Positions 1-13,100 of a stretch of 64,000 bases of DNA are shown one piece after another. How positions within the stretch are numbered: position 1 is the stretch's first letter; each line of letters begins with the position of its first letter. The notes beneath the pieces are model-generated. The model was not told where the DNA came from. It worked only from the letters and a program-made list of their open reading frames with translations, and made no database searches. A program made the position numbers and the translations under genes. Source of the stretch: Leptasterias polaris (taxonomy: Eukaryota > Echinodermata > Asteroidea > Forcipulatida > Asteriidae). The stretch covers positions 5,394,001-5,458,000 of the forward strand of contig JAZGTN010000047.1 in assembly GCA_037783415.1 (NCBI GenBank). The letters are read 5' to 3'.

Positions 1-189
1 AGTGAGCCTGTTTGACCTATGACCCATGTTTGACCTTGCATTTGTTTCTTTACCATTTCAGTGTTGTGTTTTATTAAGAATTATTTTTGTATGGGTGATG
101 AAATACTCAAAATGATGTCTAGTTTGGGGCCTTTGATTTCTTAAGGAAAATAGAGGGTTACAATTGGGACAAAACCACTCATTGTAGAA

Positions 190-515
190 AGTTCAATCGT
201 ATCAAAGGTATCAAAAGTCACATGTGAAAGTTTCAGCTGTTGCAATGTCTACTTGCTGAGGAAATAGCAAAACCATCCACGTTTTGCGAATTGAGAGAGG
301 GTACAAACCGCTCCTCTGGCTTAGCATTCGTTTGTTCGTTTCTCAGATTCAAATGTTTTTGGGGGAAAATGTTTCCAAACCATATAACTCGTAGGGAATT
401 CTTTCTCAAAATAGTTCATGCTATCAACAGCTGCAGTGCTTCTCACCAAGTAAGTTTTTATGGTCATTCATTTTTGTAGAACTTATATTTACCAATCTAT
501 GACCCTACCTTTATA
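190..515. repeat. Interspersed repeat, copy 1
   Basis: Matches 36205-36575 over most of its length: both contain AAAGTCACATGTGAAAGTTT, TCAGATTC, GCAGTGCTTCT and AATTTACCAATCTATGAC-like ends. A short end piece (CCAATCTATGGCCATACCTT) also occurs at 15650. Family unknown to me; no coding capacity. Confidence 0.75.
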
Positions 516-717
516 CCACTTTGTTCATACTGAAATCTTGGTAAATCAAGTCGGATTTTAAAGGCAATCAAAGAAAGTAAACTTTCGAAATTAAAGCTGT
601 ACTGCCCCTTTAATATGTTTGAGAACCCTCTGTTGATTAATCCGAACACATATATAATCCGAATGACATCTATACATACCACGTTTCTCTTTTCATGTTC
701 AAACATACCAAAAAAAC

Positions 718-951
718 CTCTCTCCGTCCATTTCGGAGAACTTTAAATACCGTAGTCAAATCCATTCTTATAATACTCGTTCAGCCAATAAGATTCACAT
801 CCCCAGGCTCCGCACTTCCTTTGCTCAACGTACTGTTTTGTTCATGGGTCCACACATTTGGAATAACCTCCCCCCAAACATCACTAGCATTGCCTCTCTT
901 CATATCTTTAAGCATTCTGTCCAAAAATTCCTCATTGGCAAATATAAATGA
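718..951 (+). pseudogene. LINE reverse transcriptase, C-terminal fragment
   Basis: One frame reads YNTRSANKIHIPRLRTSFAQ then GPHIWNNLPPNI and stops at TGA 949-951. This H/Y-N-T-R ... H-I-P-R ... G-P-x-I-W-N-x-L-P pattern is the extreme C-terminus of many non-LTR retrotransposon proteins. Upstream the frame is lost. The following ~340 bp to an A-rich tail near 1280-1300 is probably its 3' UTR. Confidence 0.8.
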
Positions 952-1309
952 TTGTCGTGTCTCTTGGTGTTTAATCCCAGTAATCTTTAAGAATGGAACC
1001 CGCCTTTGGTATGTCTCCAGACACTCTCGATCCCAATTATTAAATGAAGGTTAATTCGTATCGCTCTCTCCCCATGCCAGCCCACCCAAAGCTATATTGT
1101 ATTGTTCTGTGAATTCGTCCTTGTTGTAAGTCCTTCTGTGTTTTCTTTTGTGTGCTTGTTTATAACTTTACCCTGTATTTGCCAATGGTTGAGTGGGGGG
1201 TCGTCTGCCCAGTGTACTTCATGTTCATCCCATGTACCCTTTTCACTGTTTTTCTTTTCGCTTTCTTCGAAAAGCAATCAACAAAATAAATAAATAATCA
1301 AAAATTCAA

Positions 1310-2400
1310 TTTATTTCTAGTCTTGCACCCACTTTCCCATTGGCACTTACATAGGGTCATCGATACAAGCCCTATGCGGGTTTCTAGATGGCCCTCCGCT
1401 CAATAGGTATTATTTTCTTCAAAACCGTTGACTTATGACTTGTTTACATGAGTGGAAATTAATAAACAAACAAACAAACAAACAAACAAACAAACAAACA
1501 AACAACAGCATTAAATACCCAACAATTTTTTTTGTAATAATCAAAAACTGCAATTTAGGAGTGTGTATAAAAGGCTATAAAGTGTTCAAGTAAGAAGAAA
1601 AGGTTACAACTGTATTTTCATGAAGTCTGTTTGAAGAGTGTGTTAGGAATTGAACCAAACTGTTTTGCCTATCTGTTTTATAGATCCAGTTTTTCATATA
1701 AGAAGTATAATGGAGTTAGAATTACACTTGTCTGTAGTAAAAAAACAGGAAAAATTTGACTTTAATTTCACATGGATTCTTTCCGTCAAGCTAACGTCTA
1801 AACCTACGGAACACTCTAAATGTTGAGAAGAAAAAAAGTGCAAATTGTGTTGGAAAACGGGATGTTTTGTCACACAACTCAAAAACCTGAACTTGCATTT
1901 TTTTCATTCAAATGGCAAACTAATAAATAAACATTTTACTATTGTCTGTGGCAATTTCTGTTTATTAAAACGATGATAACCTTTGTCATTTTGTTTAATT
2001 TAAACACAATTTTCTGAGAAGTTGTGTGGAGAACGCTGTCAAAAACTGAATTTGTGGTTCGACGCAATCTTACAAACACTGGTACTCCAATATTTCGCAC
2101 TGCGCAGTCTTCGTTCAAAGAGCGACAGAGGGGGTAAAATACTAGCTAAATGGCTATATATAGACCATGTGACCTTTGACATCACATTTTTACAAAAGAG
2201 CCACAGAGCCTGGACTTCCTGCAGGCACAGTTTGCACACAGCTCAATGACTCTCTGATGATATAAATTAAAGTGAGCACCTGTTTTGGCTTTAAAATGAA
2301 CGAGTTTAATTCTTGTATATTTTTTTAATTTGGTGCAACGTCAATATATTTCAAATTAGTCAAAACAGTGATTTTTCGTATAGTTTAAATGATTTCAACA
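1310..2400. other. No gene recognised
   Basis: AT-rich sequence. 2020-2250 (ATATAGACCATGTGACCTTT) looks repeat-derived. Short frames on both strands overlap and lack coding character. Possible 3' UTR of GABBR cannot be judged. Confidence 0.4.
1462..1506. repeat. (AAAC)n microsatellite
   Basis: About eleven perfect AAAC units, following the LINE 3' end region. Confidence 0.95.
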
Positions 2401-2403
2401 TAA

Positions 2404-3070
2404 TTATGGTCTTTATTATCAACACAAAGTCTTTACTGAAAATAGCTAATGGCCTGACGTTTCAACCCTAGCAGAGTCTTTCTCAAAATCTAAACGACAA
2501 CACAACACACATAAATATATATACAAGTGTAACAAGGGCAGTCTAGTGGATATACATGAATAGAGAAGAGGAAATGCGCCTTATCCACAGTTTCTTCATA
2601 CTCAATTTACTCCCTACTGTTCGTCTGAGCAGGGAGAAACTGTGGATAAGGCGCCTCCAGACCATTCAACCCCATGGTTTGAACATCCAAGAAGGAAATG
2701 ACTAACATAACCTTTTGTCTTCACCTTCTCTTTTTTTCCAACAGATATCCACCTTTTTAGTCTGCTTTATTTACTAACTAATTACTTGTTCTCCCCCTTC
2801 CAACCTTCCATTGCGTCCTTGGTGTTTCCAACTGATAAAACCAGCCCTTTACCACCACCCCCCCCTTTGTCTCCTTATTCTTTGTTTATCCCCTGCTTTT
2901 TCTGTACGTTTTCTGCTTCTCTCTCTCCATTCACGTATTTCCACTTGACTGCTCTTGTTACACTTGAATACCGTCATGTGTGTTGTGTTGTCGTTTACTC
3001 CTTCGAGAAAGACTCTGCTCGGGTCGAAACGTACTACAGGTCCTTTTGGTCGGTAAGCAGTTTGCAACAG
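2404..3070. repeat. Inverted pair of repeats around a 20-bp palindrome
   Basis: Around 2455-2515 (minus) and 2975-3035 (plus) the same sequence occurs in opposite orientation: TGTGTTGTGTTGTCGTTTA, GAGAAAGACTCTGCT and GTTGAAACGT/GTCGAAACGT. Between them, GCGCCTTATCCACAGTTTCT (2576-2595) has a perfect inverted partner at 2635-2654. Possibly remnants of an element with inverted terminal copies, e.g. Penelope-like; unproven. Confidence 0.6.
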
Positions 3071-3149
3071 CTAATTCTATTTTCTCACTGTAATCTCTAT
3101 TTGACTGAAGTGCAATTGAGATGGTTATGGCGTGATTGTGATCATTAAA

Positions 3150-3990
3150 AATACCAAATCGCAGATTGTCATCAGCATCACCATCGACGAAAGTTGTTTC
3201 TCAACTGGCATGAGTGCATAATCAACAAAGGGCGTGGTATGGTACTAGAACGTGCCGTGGCTATTTCACACATGTGTGGTACTCGATGAGTAGCTTGGAA
3301 AGACTAGCTCGCTTCTACAAAACAAAGCAAAACAATCACAAATGCTTCCGGGTAAGTTTTCAATAAAGGTAATAAATAATTTCAAATATAAATAATTTTT
3401 TTCTAAAGTCTAGTTTACCCGTCCGACATAGGTCCATTTTTGTTTTAATTTTATTGTCGTTTGGACTTATTGAGTGGTAATTCATTTAATTTTCAGCCAT
3501 TAGAACAACTCGGTAACCAAGAGGGAAAATTGTTGTACTGTGAACTTGTGTTGCTTTCCATTTGTAGAGGGCTTTATTCTGTTGTCAGTGCATTGACATG
3601 ACTTAGACTTCATTCATAATGACTTCGTGCTCTTTATGACGGTATTCGTTAGCTGTGACCTAGCTTGACCTCATCAACTTTGATCCCATAATGCTGGGTA
3701 GATCACAATTGAATCAGTTGCAGATGCTGATTACCTTAAAGAGGAAGGGAAATGACCGCTTCAATTTTGTAATGTACTCATTTTCGAATAGATATAGAGT
3801 CATCTTGATTTTCAGTCATTCAAATCAACGAACCAAACCGAGGCTGAAAGGAGAAGGGGCATGATTCCATTAGTAAAATTAATTTTAGCATTCAACACGG
3901 TTATTGGCGACAGGGAACATGACCAAGATGGTGGCACCATGAAAAAGGTCTATCAAGATTAGTGGTACACTACCCCTAGGATATGCCTAT
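3150..3990. other. No gene recognised, downstream of GABBR exon 16
   Basis: This is where a further coiled-coil exon or the 3' UTR of the receptor gene would be expected. I saw no frame continuing the coiled coil. Confidence 0.4.
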
Positions 3991-3991
3991 C

Positions 3992-4156
3992 TTATTTTAC
4001 CTCAGCAAGTGTCCTCTGCAGGTCAGCTAGCCGGTTTCTGTCCCCTCTGGTAGTGGTAAATAAGGACATATTGGTGGACTGAGCACTGCTGCCACCAGCT
4101 GTGTTCATCATGCTGATGCGTAGGTGACTCCCACGTGATGAATAGCACAGGGCTAA
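3992..4156 (-). CDS. GABBR: GABBR exon 16: cytoplasmic tail
   Basis: Enters in phase 0 after ATCAG at 4157-4161. The tail is Ser/Thr rich and ends DRNRLADLQRTLAE, which looks like the start of the coiled coil used for GABA-B subunit pairing. A GTAAAA donor follows at 4000. If it is not used, translation adds VK and stops at TAA (3992-3994), giving a very short coiled coil. No further exon was recognised at 1-3990, so the true end is open. Confidence 0.7.
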   Translation of the reverse strand, partial: LALCYSSRGSHLRISMMNTAGGSSAQSTNMSLFTTTRGDRNRLADLQRTLAEVK

Positions 4157-7100
4157 CTGATGACGTAGAAAGACGAAATGAAAGGTCAACTCTGTGAAAT
4201 GTCCTGGGTGAGTTTGAATTAAGTGACTGAAGTGGCGGCTACGGCCACGGCCACGGCTGGAACATTACGTCAATGAGCGTTGAATCACAGGATGTCTTTA
4301 TAGCAACAGTTTTATATGCGCTATATAACTATCTCGTACTATTATTATTTATTTTATATTTTGTAACGGACAACTCAGTGTAGTCAGAAATGGAAGTTAT
4401 CCAATAATCCATCTTATTCCAAGTAATCCAATGCTTTACGATGTGGAAGTCAGCTTTAAAGAAAGTTTAATGGGAACCCATGAGACACCAAACGAGGAAC
4501 GATACGGTTTATGTTATAGAAAGTGTTCTGCATACTCTCTGAAAGACCAATTTTTTTCTGTCACTGAGGCCGATACACTGCATTGAAACTTAAGAAAAAA
4601 AAGTTGCATGCACTTGCACAAAATTTCAATCTGAAAATTTAATATAAAAATAACAAAAATATCATACCTTGGGCACAAAGACCAAGCACAAGACTACGGT
4701 ATTGGCGAACACTACGGCGATACCGTAGATACAGAAATGTATGTCCACATTGTTAACGAAGACTTGGAGAGTTGGTACAGCTAAGACGATAGTTACACCG
4801 ACTACGTAAACTGAAAGAGCGATGTATTTACCTGAAAACAGAAGAAAATTTACTCAGTTTCTTGTGAATGCCGTTTTTTATGTTTTTTTTAAAGAATGTG
4901 ATCAATTTGCAACTGCATGATTACAAAGTAGTAAGAATGTTCCTTGAAATTATTTGAGAGACTTTGTTAAGAAAAATGTGGCATTTCTTATTATTATCTT
5001 GTGTGATCCATTCTGTATTCAGTAAGAAATAAAACTCACTGATCTCCCATGGTTCCCAGCTCACATAAAAACTACTAAAATGCACACTAATCATAACAAA
5101 TACAAAGAGTACAATATAATTATGAAAGATCATAGGCAGAGGTGATTAGGACGACGGCTCAAGGAACCTTGCCAAAGCTTGGGACACCCAGAATCAGAGT
5201 GAGATTCTTTGGTATTGTATCTGGGTAAACTTTTACACACGTCATAGTCTATTTGTTTGTTTGATTGTTTGTTTGTTTTACTACCCACAACTTTGTTAAA
5301 ATAGCATAATTTATTTTCCCTTAAAAAGAAAGCAAGTACTTTTTCCAAAACGATATTTGAAATCTTACTGTCGTCCAGTCCTTTAACATTCACATTCTTG
5401 GTCTCCCATGCCAAGAAAATACCGAAGACAAGTAGAAAGCCTTTGAAGCCGTAGAGGGCGCTGCTAAAATAGATGTCATACACGGAGCCACATTGTCGCA
5501 ACTTTGGTATGATAAAGATCTCACTCTGTAGACTGGCGGTTTCTGAGAGCTAAAAGAAGTATTCAGCAGTGAGGGTCATACAAAGATTTGAGGGCCTGAA
5601 AGCGTACAGAGCTAGGCTGAACCAAGATGAATAATAAGAAATGAGAGATAATGAGGGTCTTAAGCGTTGGGGTATAGGGAAAATATATACCGCCGGATGT
5701 TCTCTTTTAATTAGATGCAAATGAGATGCTAATAAGATAGAAATAATGAGGCGAGTAGAGCTTGGGGCGATAGGAAAGATGTATATTAACGGATAAATAT
5801 AATGAATATACAAAGACCATTACAAGTTTTGGGTTCATTAGTGTTGCATACATAAGTTTTTCAAAGGTCTCCGAAAATGTCGATAGAACTGATATAGAGG
5901 CCTACAATTTCCAATAACATTTTTATCGCAACCTTTATGAATATGAGTAGGGCCTAACTGTAGCTATTTTAAGACCATCGGGATTTAGGCAGTCCACAAA
6001 TAATGGGTTTCTCTAGTGAAGTAGAGTTACATGGGACAAATTGTTTTCTATTCCAATGTACCTTTTAAAGCACCCCAAAGCTATTTCACGAACTCCACAG
6101 TGTTCTAATTGATGTATTACAATTTGATGGTTTACTGTCGAAGGCCTCAGACAGGTCCAGAAATATGCCAATAGAAATGTTTAGATCCGTCTTAAAGGTC
6201 ATAAAGCAGTTTATTTGTTTAAAAGATCTTGCTAAATCCGTAAAGTGATTTTTTTTTCTTAAAACAAATTGTGATACAGAAACAATGTCATATTTTCGTG
6301 TAATTGATTTATTATTTATTATTGAAAAATACATATTTATTATTTGTTTATGCATTTTTATGAGGTCAAAGGACATTTGTTTGTATATCCGCCCGCTCAA
6401 CTACTATCGCAAGCCTGAGGAAACCTGTAACATACGGGTGCTTGCTATGAGAACCAGAGACACCGGGGTTAACCCCTACTCTTTCACAATGGGTTCTTGA
6501 ACAGTCCCCACTCTCAGTTGGGTGCTTGCTATGAGAACCAGAGACACCGGGGTTAACCCCTACTCTTTCACAATGGGTTTCTGAACAGTCCCCACTCTCA
6601 GTTGGGTGCTTGCTATGAGAACCAGAGACACCGGGGTTAACCCCTACTCTTTCACAATGGGTTCTTGAACAGTCCCCACTCTCAGTTGGGTGCTTGCTAT
6701 GAGAACCAGAGACACCGGGGTTAACCCCTACTCTTTCACAATGGGTTCTTGAACAGTCCCCACTCTCAGTTGGGTGCTTGCTATGAGAACCAGAGACACC
6801 GGGGTTAACCCCTACTCTTTCACAATGGGTTCTTGAACAGTCCCCACTCTCAGTTGGGTGCTTGCTATGAGAACCAGAGACACCGGGGTTAACCCCTACT
6901 CTTTCACAATGGGTTCTTGAACAGTCCCCACTCTCAGTTGGGTGCTTGCTATGAGAACCAGAGACACCGGGGTTAACCCCTACTCTTTCACAATGGGTTC
7001 TTGAACAGTCCCCACTCTCAGTTGGGTGCTTGCTATGAGAACCAGAGACACCGGGGTTAACCCCTACTCTTTCACAATGGGTTCTTGAACAGTCCCCACT

Positions 7101-10100
7101 CTCAGTTGGGTGCTTGCTATGAGAACCAGAGACACCGGGGTTAACCCCTACTCTTTCACAATGGGTTCTTGAACAGTCCCCACTCTCAGTTGGGTGCTTG
7201 CTATGAGAACCAGAGACACCGGGGTTAACCCCTACTCTTTCACAATGGGTTCTTGAACAGTCCCCACTCTCAGTTGGGTGCTTGCTATGAGAACCAGAGA
7301 CACCGGGGTTAACCCCTACTCTTTCACAATGGGTTCTTGAACAGTCCCCACTCTCAGTTGGGTGCTTGCTATGAGAACCAGAGACACCGGGGTTAACCCC
7401 TACTCTTTCACAATGGGTTCTTGAACAGTCCCCACTCTCAGTTGGGTGCTTGCTATGAGAACCAGAGACACCGGGGTTAACCCCTACTCTTTCACAATGG
7501 GTTCTTGAACAGTCCCCACTCTCAGTTGGGTGCTTGCTATGAGAACCAGAGACACCGGGGTTAACCCCTACTCTTTCACAATGGGTTCTTGAACAGTCCC
7601 CACTCTCAGTTGTTTTTCCCCTTGGTAATGGGAAATAAGCAATCCATCCCCACATGCTATTAACACATTTTTCCGGATATTTAAAAATCCTTCGGATTTT
7701 AATACAAATCAAAACAAAATATAACCCACTTGCACCGGCAGAACTTACCATTGGTTCAAGAAGAAAGGTCTCCACCGTCAACTGTCCAAAGACCGCCCAT
7801 AATGTCATGATGACACAATCTAACAACACTAGCAGCATAACAAATCCTATCAACTTCTTGTCTGGCAAATCCTGTAAAATAATAAGTCGTATAAAAAGTA
7901 ATGACTCGATTGTTTTTATTGTGGAATCATAATGAGAATCAAATGTTGTTTGCATTGTGTGTTCTTCCTCTGAAATTCGTTCAACGCCCTATAGTTTCAT
8001 ATTGCCCTTTAAGTTTAAACTTCACTCACAATTTGCTTAAATTTCGCCACAGCTTTCTGGAAGATGGCGAAGATGCGGTAAGTCTTCATTAGAAGCGAGC
8101 CAAATGACATTGATATACCTACGCACACGAGCACCACTTTAACCTGTAAAAACAATACCAGCAAAATTTGCACCGTAAGTTTTCAAACTAAATTTGTTGG
8201 TAATTATTTAGACAATAATGGAATACTTGCATATAACGTCACATGCCCACAACAGTTCCCTTACTAAGGTCAATGAAGAGCTATCATTGGCTGAAAGGCG
8301 TGCGCAGTAAGTATACACGCGTGCACGTTTCCAATTGTTGACATCAAGGACGGCGGACATTGCAATGGGTCTACAGCAGTAGGTCAAGTAAGTCACCTTT
8401 GACTCCAAAAAACGTTTTGTCATTTTCTTTTGCCGACTTTTTAGAAATAGGCCTTAGGCATAATTATTTTTCTTTCAAAAACTATAAGGCTGCTCAATTT
8501 TTGCCTTGGACCTTACCTCTTCCAATATTTAACTATTTATGTATATTTTTAAGACTCTGTGCTCAATTCCTAAAAACAGTTAGTTCCCCTCAGCACAAGC
8601 ACATAGTGCAGACAAAACTTCTACACAACAACACGCATGTCTTTGGCCAATCAGAGTGAATAAACTCTCCGAGGTGTTTGTTAACTGTCTTTATAGGTAG
8701 GCATACTGTACAATACTTTGATAATAGTTCTCACTTACGTTGCAAAGAATCATAAAGACATCATCTGAGAAGGCATGTGTGTCCACACCGGAGACAAAAA
8801 CCGAAGAGTAGAGAAGAAGACAGCCCAAGACGATCAGATTGTTGATCTGTGGACTTGAAATTTTCACAGCCCTTGAAAGTAAATTAGTCAAGTCATCAGT
8901 TTGAATTGTGCATTAGGAAACAAACAAACAAACGTTACGACGTCGTTGTGAGTTACCTTTCACTATTAAAAAACCATGTTCATCAGTTAAAGGGAAACGT
9001 ACCTCTGGATTGGGTGTTTTGGACTATTGAAGAGTTTGTCGTGAATTTAATATGGGCAGAAAGATGTTTCAAAATGTAGAATGTAATGGTTCACACAAAA
9101 GTCCCTCTGCCGCGAGAGTCAAGAGAAAATGGTTTCAGCACGTAACCACATTGTCATGTGGTTATTGTAACAACCGAAATTAGCCGGGGTTTTTGCAGGT
9201 TTTCAGATACAGTTTCTTCCAAATCGAATTATGACTTTTACAGAACAAAATAATAGTTTTAATATGAGCTTCACAGTCAGTAAGGGTTTTGGATAAAATT
9301 AAGCAGTGGTGTTTTTTTATTTTAACATATCACGTATAATACTTTTTTTTTTCTTTTTTTTTTTTTTTCTTTTTCTTTTTTAGAGTTTTTTTTTAATGCT
9401 TAAATAAAAGGGCAAATGTTTGCAAACGTGCGTGAGAAATTTTGTGAAAAGGTAAATTCGGGGCTTCCACTATGTACGAAATGGTGGTCAGTTAATGTAA
9501 ACACCAACAAGGTTATTTAAAAAAATTAACATCCTAAGACGGTTATCGTTGAACAAGACTATACTAACAAACTGAACTTTTGCAACAAATTAATCATTGC
9601 AGAGTGGACAGCCTCTGAATTGTTTGGAATGTACAATTATTCAACCCAAACACGAGTTAAACAAAACAGTTGTTGACGTTTTCGACAAACCTTTGATTTC
9701 GTAAAGCTACATTTAGCACAAGAAACAGCAAGGCAAGAAAAACCCCACCGCCAGCTATTGCAAAGATCGCAATCTTGAACGGGGCCGAGATCCGAACGAT
9801 CTGCTGCAATTCCGTCTTCCCATCCACTGGTCGGTTGAGACCTTTTAGAAAATGAATACAAATGTTGTAATACTCGATTGGCAATAAAAACACCCAATTT
9901 ATACTACTATTCTTTGTCAAATGTAGAAATGATAGCATCACGATCCTTGAATTATTTGCTTGAAGGCTGCGTTTTGTTTAGCAATCCGTCAAAATTAAAA
10001 TAAATTGTACCTGCGTGTCATGAAAATCGAATTGATTGAAAAGCTGATTAAGCTAGACCTTTGTATTTGTTTTTATCCGCTGAACGGACAGAATTAAAGT

Positions 10101-13100
10101 CTCTCTGATCAGGTTACGTATGTCAGTCATTTTATTTTATCATGATTTTTTATATTAATTTCAGTCTCGGTATCATTTTAAAAACTGTGTTGATTGCTGA
10201 AAAGACTACAGGGCTACTATTGGGAGAGTTATAGTTCTACCTTTCCATATGATGTTCGTATCGGTGACCTCGGTGTATATGCCATCCTCGGCATTGTGGG
10301 TAGCGATTCGCACTGTTCGGCCATCTAAAATGAGTATGAGAATGCGATTAAAACATGATTCGTTCTTTTCAAACACCATCCCCCCCCCACACACACATGC
10401 AAGTGTGTAAACACCTGCAATCGTGGACCTCCTATTGTTCCTCTTTTGTTTATACTCTTTTTTTGCAACAGCTCCCATTGGTTTTGTACACGTTTTCCAA
10501 CCGTGTACCTTTCCCGAACCGTGGACCGATTGTTCTCTTTTGTTATTGGTACCCGGTTTGAATGTGTATACCTACACACACTTACTCCCCACCTCACGCA
10601 TATTTCGCTCACCATGCACCCGTTTTTCAGAATAGTTCACTTGTCAAAATTAGTAAACTGCTGTTCAAAAGTGTTTCGTAACCTTTTTGAAACGAGTAGA
10701 ATGCTCAAAAAGAGGATACTAGATTAAAGCAGACAAGTTATATCTTTAACAAAATAAGGAGACAAATTTTGTACTTGAATCTTAGGGAAGTTGCACAAAC
10801 CTTGAAATTGTTTGACGTAAACAATACTGTGACGCACCCCCTCTTCGCCAATCAAAACGCGATCCTAGCCAGGTGACAATATTAAAATACTTTTGTTAAT
10901 ATCAAAACTCACTGTAATGTATCATAAGAAACAAAACGGTTATTCGGTTAGATCCATCAACATTAAAAATCTAAACGGAAATATAGCTTACGTTTTCCCT
11001 CCTTACAGACTAAACATGGTTACTTTAACGAACTGCGAAAAAACCCAATTTCTTTTATTTCTGCTGGAGGCGATCAGAGCACTGTTATAATTGAAACGTT
11101 GAGTTGCTGAACGGCCGGATTTTCTCAGGCCTCACCGTAAAAACTCCCGGCTCGTTAAGGTTTCTATGTCAGGAATACCCAGTCGATCTGAGACTAACCA
11201 CACTCCACGACAGTGTACAACTCAAGAATACCCAGTCGATCTGAGACCAACCACCAGCGGCGGAGCCAGGAATTTTTCGGTGGGGGGCACAGGGGGGGGG
11301 GGGGGCATTGCTTCCAAGTGGGGGGGGGGGGGGGGGGGGGGCCCAGGGAAAATGGGTTTGTCAGTGGTGGGGGTCATGTACTCCTAGCCCTAGAACTATG
11401 AGGTTTGATCCGCTATTGTCTCCACAAACCCCATAGAGTGACATGTACAAATTCATGTTCGAAACTTTTTGCCCTTCACGTTTATGCACCTGGAGTTCTC
11501 TTTTGAAACCGGATCTCGCAAAAATTAGGCTTTGCGTATTTTATGTTCTCACAGTGAGCTCGGCGCGGGTCCAGAAAATCCACTCCTCAAAAACAAAAGT
11601 AAAATTCTCGATGTTTTTCAGAATCCTCGCTACGCTGTTAACGATAACCAACGGTTCATGTACAGAACATTGGTTTATGTGAAATAGCGTTGCGTGTAGC
11701 AGGACTTTTTGGTCTCTCCGGCATGTAGGTCGTATACCTATGGTGGCCCTGAAGGGACATCGCATATCGCAAACGTGTGCGCATACGTATGCAATGTCGT
11801 GAAACAAATCGCGAATATGTGCGCACACGTATGCAATGTCGTGAAACAAATCGCGAATGTGTGCGCACACGTATGCAATGTCGTGAAACAAATCGCGAAT
11901 GTGTGCGCACACGGTATGCAATGTCGTGAAACAATTCGCGAATATGTGCGCACACGTCTGCGAATAATTATATGTGCGATGTCGTGAACGTTTATTGCAT
12001 ACCAAGTTGCATACCTTTGAATAAAATGTCTAATGATCTGGGGGGTTTCTTGCCTACAGTGAGATTAGCGGTAGTCATTGCAGCGGTAGTCATTGTTGTG
12101 AGGCAAGCGAGGCGGGTGGCGTATTTTTTTTTCTTCCCAGGACGAACGTACGTGGGCTATTAACATAAAATGGGCGTGTTTGACCGTAAAATACCCTCGC
12201 GCGTGCGTACTCTTCGACCTTGATTGTAATAGCACAAGTACTTATTAGTAGGCTGTAGGTAGATAGCTTATGCTGTAGTACATGTTGGCGAAACTTGGCC
12301 TGGTGCCAAGTTCCTGGGTACACATTATTGTATAGCCATGCTTACAGGAGCCTGACTGTAGCGCCACGTACTCCCTAGGTCACTAACAAATTGTCTGCAA
12401 CTATGACATCATCCCAAAGGTATGCAACTTGGTATGCAATAAACGTTCACGACATCGCAAATATATTCGCACTCGTGTGCGCACACATTCGCGATTTGTT
12501 TCACGACATTGCATACCGTGTGCGCACATATTCGCGAATTGTTTCACGACATTGCATACGTGTGCGCACACATTCGCGATTTGTTTCACGACATTGCATA
12601 CGTCGTGTGCGCACATATTCGCGAATTGTTTCACGACATTGCATACGTGTGCGCACACATTCGCGATTTGTTTCACGACATTGCATACGTGTGCGCACAC
12701 GTATGCGATATGCGATGTCCCTTCAGGGCCACCATATATACCAGTAATCAATGGTATGCAGCGCACAAGGCTGGTCACAATTACCAATGGCTTATATTAT
12801 TTATACACGTGAACCGCTGGTTATCGTTACCAGCGTAGCGCGAAGCACACACCTACTGTTCATTCCGCTGCATCGCATTGGTCAACACTTCGGCGCGCGC
12901 TCTTCCAGTTATGATAGCGACAATCCCCACCGCATAAGTTAAACAATATTTGCTTGGAATACGATAAAAGTTTTTGTTTTACTTTATTGTGAAGGCCTAC
13001 AAATAGCAGATGTATTTGTTTTTATAATGTTTTGTTTTCATTCTTTTAACTTTCATTTTGAGTGGGCACTATTGCGATTTTTTTCGTGGGGGGCACCTGG

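Noticed and set aside
6366..7955. A 529-codon minus-strand open frame with 28-residue repeats
   Set aside because: It is the 84-bp minisatellite read in frame (84 is divisible by three) joined to GABBR exon 13. Real splice sites bound the exon at 7749 and 7871.
11166..11401. Glycine-rich short proteins
   Set aside because: They come from poly-G runs at the end of the hAT-like element.
11541..12838. Overlapping Cys/His/Thr-rich frames on both strands
   Set aside because: They are the 42-bp tandem units of foldback element 1 read in various frames.
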